Source: Streptomyces sp. WM4235 (GTDB lineage: Bacteria; Actinomycetota; Actinomycetes; Streptomycetales; Streptomycetaceae). From it: a stretch of DNA of 64,000 bases. Made by a program: the position numbers and the translations under genes. The notes beneath the pieces were generated by a model. That model worked only from the letters and a program-made list of their open reading frames with translations, was not told where the DNA came from and did not search any database. The DNA is taken from assembly GCF_001279725.1 (NCBI RefSeq), contig NZ_LGDE01000181.1, positions 1 to 64,000 on the forward strand, given 5' to 3'. Of the stretch, positions 61,524-64,000 are shown piece after piece; the stretch's first letter is position 1; each line of letters opens with the position of its first letter.

Positions 61524-63175
61524 GCACCGTGACTGCTGCCCAGGGGTTGTGGGCGCTGGCGGCCGGGGACCCGGCCACCCGCATCCCCACCCCGCACATC
61601 GAGTACGCGCAGCTCTCGCCCACCCTGATCGTGGTGGGCGCGGCGATCCTCGGAGTCCTCGTGGAGGCCTTCGTCCCGCGCAAGTCCCGCCACTACGTCC
61701 AGGTGTTCCTGGCCGTCGCCGCGCTGGCCTCGGCCTTCGCGGCGATCGTCGGCCTCGCGGCCGGCGGGTACGGCTCCACCAAGGCCCACACCGCGGCCAT
61801 GGGCGCCATCGCCGTCGACGGGCCGGCGCTGTTCCTCCAGGGCACCATCGTGCTGGCCTCGATCGTGGCCGTGTTCACCTTCGCCGAACGTCGCCTCGAT
61901 CCGGCGGCGCACGGCAACCGGGTGGACTCCTTCGCCGCGCAGGCGGCTTCCGTACCCGGCAGCGACAGCGAGAAGGCCGCCGTCAAGGCGGGCTTCAGCA
62001 CCACCGAGGTCTTCCCGCTGATGATGTTCGCGGTCGCCGGCATGCTGATCTTCCCGGCGGCGAACGACCTGCTGACGCTGTTCATCGCGCTGGAGGTCTT
62101 CTCCCTCCCGCTGTACCTGCTCTGCGCCGTCGCCCGCCGCCAGCGGCTGATGTCGCAGGAGGCGGCCGTCAAGTACTTCCTGCTGGGCGCGTTCTCCTCG
62201 GCGTTCCTGCTCTTCGGCATCGCGCTGCTGTACGGGTACGCGGGCTCGGTCTCGTACGCGGTCATCGCGGACGTGGTCGACGGCACCGTCCAGAAGATCG
62301 ACCCGGCGCTGGCCGGCACGATGGGCAACGACGCGCTGCTGCTGATCGGCGGCGCGCTGATCCTCACGGGCCTGCTGTTCAAGGTCGGCGCGGTTCCGTT
62401 CCACATGTGGACCCCGGACGTCTACCAGGGGGCCCCGACCCCGGTCACCGGCTTCATGGCGGCGGCGACGAAGGTGGCCGCCTTCGGCGCCCTCCTGCGA
62501 CTGCTGTACGTGGTCCTGCCGGGCCTGCGCTGGGACTGGCGGCCGGTGATGTGGGGCGTCGCGATCGTCACGATGCTCGCGGGCGCCGTGATCGCGGTGA
62601 CCCAGACCGACGTCAAGCGGCTCCTGGCCTACTCGTCGATCGCGCACGCCGGGTTCATCCTGGCCGGTGTGATCGCCACCTCGGCGGAGGGCGTCCAGTC
62701 CGTCCTCTTCTACCTGGCGGCGTACTCCTTCGTGACGATCGGCGCCTTCGCCGTGGTCACGCTGGTCCGCGACGCGGGCGGCGAGGCCACGCACCTGTCG
62801 AAGTGGGCCGGCCTGGGGCGGCGTTCGCCGCTGACGGCGGCCGTCTTCGCGGTGTTCCTGCTGGCCTTCGCCGGCATCCCGCTGACCTCCGGCTTCTCCG
62901 GAAAGTTCGCCGTGTTCAAGGCGGCGGCGGAGGGCGGCGCCGGCGTGCTGGTCGTGGTCGGTGTGATCTCGTCCGCCATCGCCGCGTTCTTCTACATCCG
63001 GGTGATCGTCCTGATGTTCTTCAGCGAGCCGAAGGCCGACGGTCCGACGGTCGCGGTGCCCTCGCCGCTGACGATGACGACCATCGCCGTCGGCGTCGCG
63101 GTGACGGTGGTCCTGGGCGTGGCCCCGCAGTACTTCCTGGACCTGGCGGGCCAGGCGAGCACGTTCGTCCGCTGA
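61520..63175 (+). CDS. nuoN: NADH-quinone oxidoreductase subunit N
   Basis: The 551-aa last antiporter-like subunit with about 14 helices: IALEVFSLPLYLLCAVAR carries the key Glu, FKVGAVPFHMWTPDVYQGAPTPVTGFMAAATKVAAF the lysine pathway, and DVKRLLAYSSIAHAGFILAGV follows. The GTG at 61520 overlaps nuoM. It completes a full nuoA-N set. A strong hairpin ends the operon. Confidence 0.98.
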   Translation: MSTVTAAQGLWALAAGDPATRIPTPHIEYAQLSPTLIVVGAAILGVLVEAFVPRKSRHYVQVFLAVAALASAFAAIVGLAAGGYGSTKAHTAAMGAIAVDGPALFLQGTIVLASIVAVFTFAERRLDPAAHGNRVDSFAAQAASVPGSDSEKAAVKAGFSTTEVFPLMMFAVAGMLIFPAANDLLTLFIALEVFSLPLYLLCAVARRQRLMSQEAAVKYFLLGAFSSAFLLFGIALLYGYAGSVSYAVIADVVDGTVQKIDPALAGTMGNDALLLIGGALILTGLLFKVGAVPFHMWTPDVYQGAPTPVTGFMAAATKVAAFGALLRLLYVVLPGLRWDWRPVMWGVAIVTMLAGAVIAVTQTDVKRLLAYSSIAHAGFILAGVIATSAEGVQSVLFYLAAYSFVTIGAFAVVTLVRDAGGEATHLSKWAGLGRRSPLTAAVFAVFLLAFAGIPLTSGFSGKFAVFKAAAEGGAGVLVVVGVISSAIAAFFYIRVIVLMFFSEPKADGPTVAVPSPLTMTTIAVGVAVTVVLGVAPQYFLDLAGQASTFVR

Positions 63176-63191
63176 CCCGGTTCCGGATGTG

Positions 63192-63228
63192 TCAGGGCCC
63201 GGCTCCCCTCGGGGGAGCCGGGCCCTGT
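63192..63228 (+). terminator. Terminator of the nuo operon
   Basis: CAGGGCCCGGCTCCC (63193-63207) pairs perfectly with its complement (63213-63227); one more C-G pair closes a 3-nt loop. It starts 17 bp after the nuoN stop. It may also stop the convergent Uma2 gene. Confidence 0.92.
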
Positions 63229-63240
63229 GGTGCGTGCGGG

Positions 63241-63828
63241 CTACTCGGGCCGGGTCCGCTTCGCCGTGATGGCGGTGAGGTCGAGGTCGATGGAGAAGGG
63301 GACGGAGACCTTCAAGCGGTCGTGGAAGATGCCGGTGGCGACGTAGCCGCCGCCGGCCGGCTCCCGTTCGAAGACGTAGACGACTGCCCGGCCGTCCTTG
63401 TTCTCCACGCGCCAGTAGTGGGGGATCCCCGCCCGCGCGTACTTCAGGGGCTTGGTCTCGCGGTCGCGGTCGACGGACTCGGGGGAGACCACCTCGATCG
63501 CCAGGAGGACGGTCTCGGCCGGAAGGCGCGTCTGGGCCCAGTCGTCCACGACGTCCTCACGACACACGATGACATCGGGTTCGGGGCGGTTGCGCCGATC
63601 GATGTCGATGGTGAACTCCCGGAGGACCTCAAGGCCTTCCGGGACCAGCGAATCCAGTTGCCGGTCGAAGAAGTTCACGGCGCGCATGTGGAACCGAGTC
63701 TGTGGACTCACGAAAACCAAGCTCCCGTCGATCAGCTCCGTGTGCGGAGGCAGATTCGGAAGCGTGTCCAGGTCGTCCGCGGTCCAGCCGCCCTCGGGGG
63801 GGACCGGCCAGCTGTGTTCCGGGTTCAT
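63241..63828 (-). CDS. Uma2-family (DUF820) restriction-endonuclease-fold protein
   Basis: The roughly 195-aa protein has the PD-(D/E)XK-type core of Uma2 proteins: ELIDGSLVFVSPQTRFH, RNRPEPDVIVCRE, LLAIEVVSPESVDRDRETKPLKYARAGIPHYWRVE, with Asp, Glu and Lys in catalytic spacing. The family is common in Streptomyces and cyanobacteria; its biological role is poorly known. The start chosen is the ATG at 63828 (MNPEHSW), because GGGAG lies five bases upstream; the ATG at 63840 is an alternative. Confidence 0.9.
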   Translation of the reverse strand: MNPEHSWPVPPEGGWTADDLDTLPNLPPHTELIDGSLVFVSPQTRFHMRAVNFFDRQLDSLVPEGLEVLREFTIDIDRRNRPEPDVIVCREDVVDDWAQTRLPAETVLLAIEVVSPESVDRDRETKPLKYARAGIPHYWRVENKDGRAVVYVFEREPAGGGYVATGIFHDRLKVSVPFSIDLDLTAITAKRTRPE

Positions 63829-63939
63829 CAGTGCTCCCATGAGCCGGAGTCTCGCGAGTGCGACCAGCGTAGCGCCGGGGATCCGCGGAACACCGCCCTT
63901 CCGGGTGAGTCATGTGCGCTCGGCACGTGACGACGGCGC

Positions 63940-64000
63940 CTAGTGGCCGTGCGCGTGTCCGGAGTTCTCCGGCATGGTCTTGGCGCCGGCCTTCTTCGGG
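63940..64000 (-). CDS. 3' end of a gene with His-rich tail (partial)
   Basis: The minus strand at the window edge reads PKKAGAKTMPENSGHAHGH and a TAG stop at 63942-63940. Only these 19 residues are inside the window. The Lys/Ala and His/Gly composition suggests a flexible, possibly metal-binding tail. The family cannot be told. Confidence 0.5.
   Translation of the reverse strand, partial: PKKAGAKTMPENSGHAHGH

Overview
This window is chromosomal DNA from a high-GC actinomycete, almost certainly a Streptomyces or a close relative. The evidence is the very high GC content, frequent GTG starts, GTGA/ATGA stop-start overlaps, futalosine-type menaquinone genes, a Scr1/WhiJ-like XRE + DUF397 + HATPase module, an FO synthase and a full 14-gene nuo operon. 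I saw no rRNA, tRNA, CRISPR array, transposase or integrase. The coding strand switches often in the left two thirds and then becomes one long + strand operon.

Left part (1-8.4 kb): an L,D-transpeptidase-like protein converges on a small polytopic protein that resembles membrane terpene cyclases. A catabolic-looking cluster follows: an F420-type LLM oxidoreductase, an SDR, a flavin LLM oxidoreductase, a D-aminoacylase-like amidohydrolase and an aldehyde dehydrogenase. Three 15-bp palindromes of the form CTGACG-N3-CGTCAG lie at its promoters. A fourth lies 20 kb away in front of another SDR, which suggests one regulon.

Middle part (8.4-26.8 kb): an AlkC-like DNA glycosylase, an APC permease, small secreted and FusB-like proteins, the XRE/DUF397/HATPase module, a DinB protein, a lipoprotein, a second F420-type LLM oxidoreductase, an ADP-ribosylglycohydrolase, a secreted tyrosine phosphatase that appears 3'-truncated, the fused FO synthase CofGH, the fourth-operator SDR, a lytic transglycosylase and a cold-shock protein.

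Quinone part (27-37 kb): mqnA, a membrane Ser/Thr kinase, mqnC, a catalytic-barrel-less amidohydrolase-type protein, a small LuxR-type HTH protein, a DUF3152 metalloprotease-like protein, menG (ubiE), glutaminase, a GNAT enzyme and a menJ-like geranylgeranyl reductase. These supply and modify menaquinone, the electron acceptor for complex I.

Just after menJ (37-38.4 kb) is a scar-like accessory patch: a 23-bp imperfect direct repeat of the menJ 3' end, a small orphan ORF, and two broken genes head to head (the 3' part of a PIMT-like methyltransferase and the 3' part of an anti-sigma-type HATPase). Next come a MacAB-like ABC export operon, secreted and lipoprotein genes, an 18-bp-period tandem repeat and an NlpC/P60 hydrolase.

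Right part (47-63.2 kb): nuoABCDEFGHIJKLMN, tightly overlapped, preceded by a near-perfect Rex operator and ended by a strong hairpin. A Uma2-family gene and the 3' end of a His-rich-tailed gene close the window.
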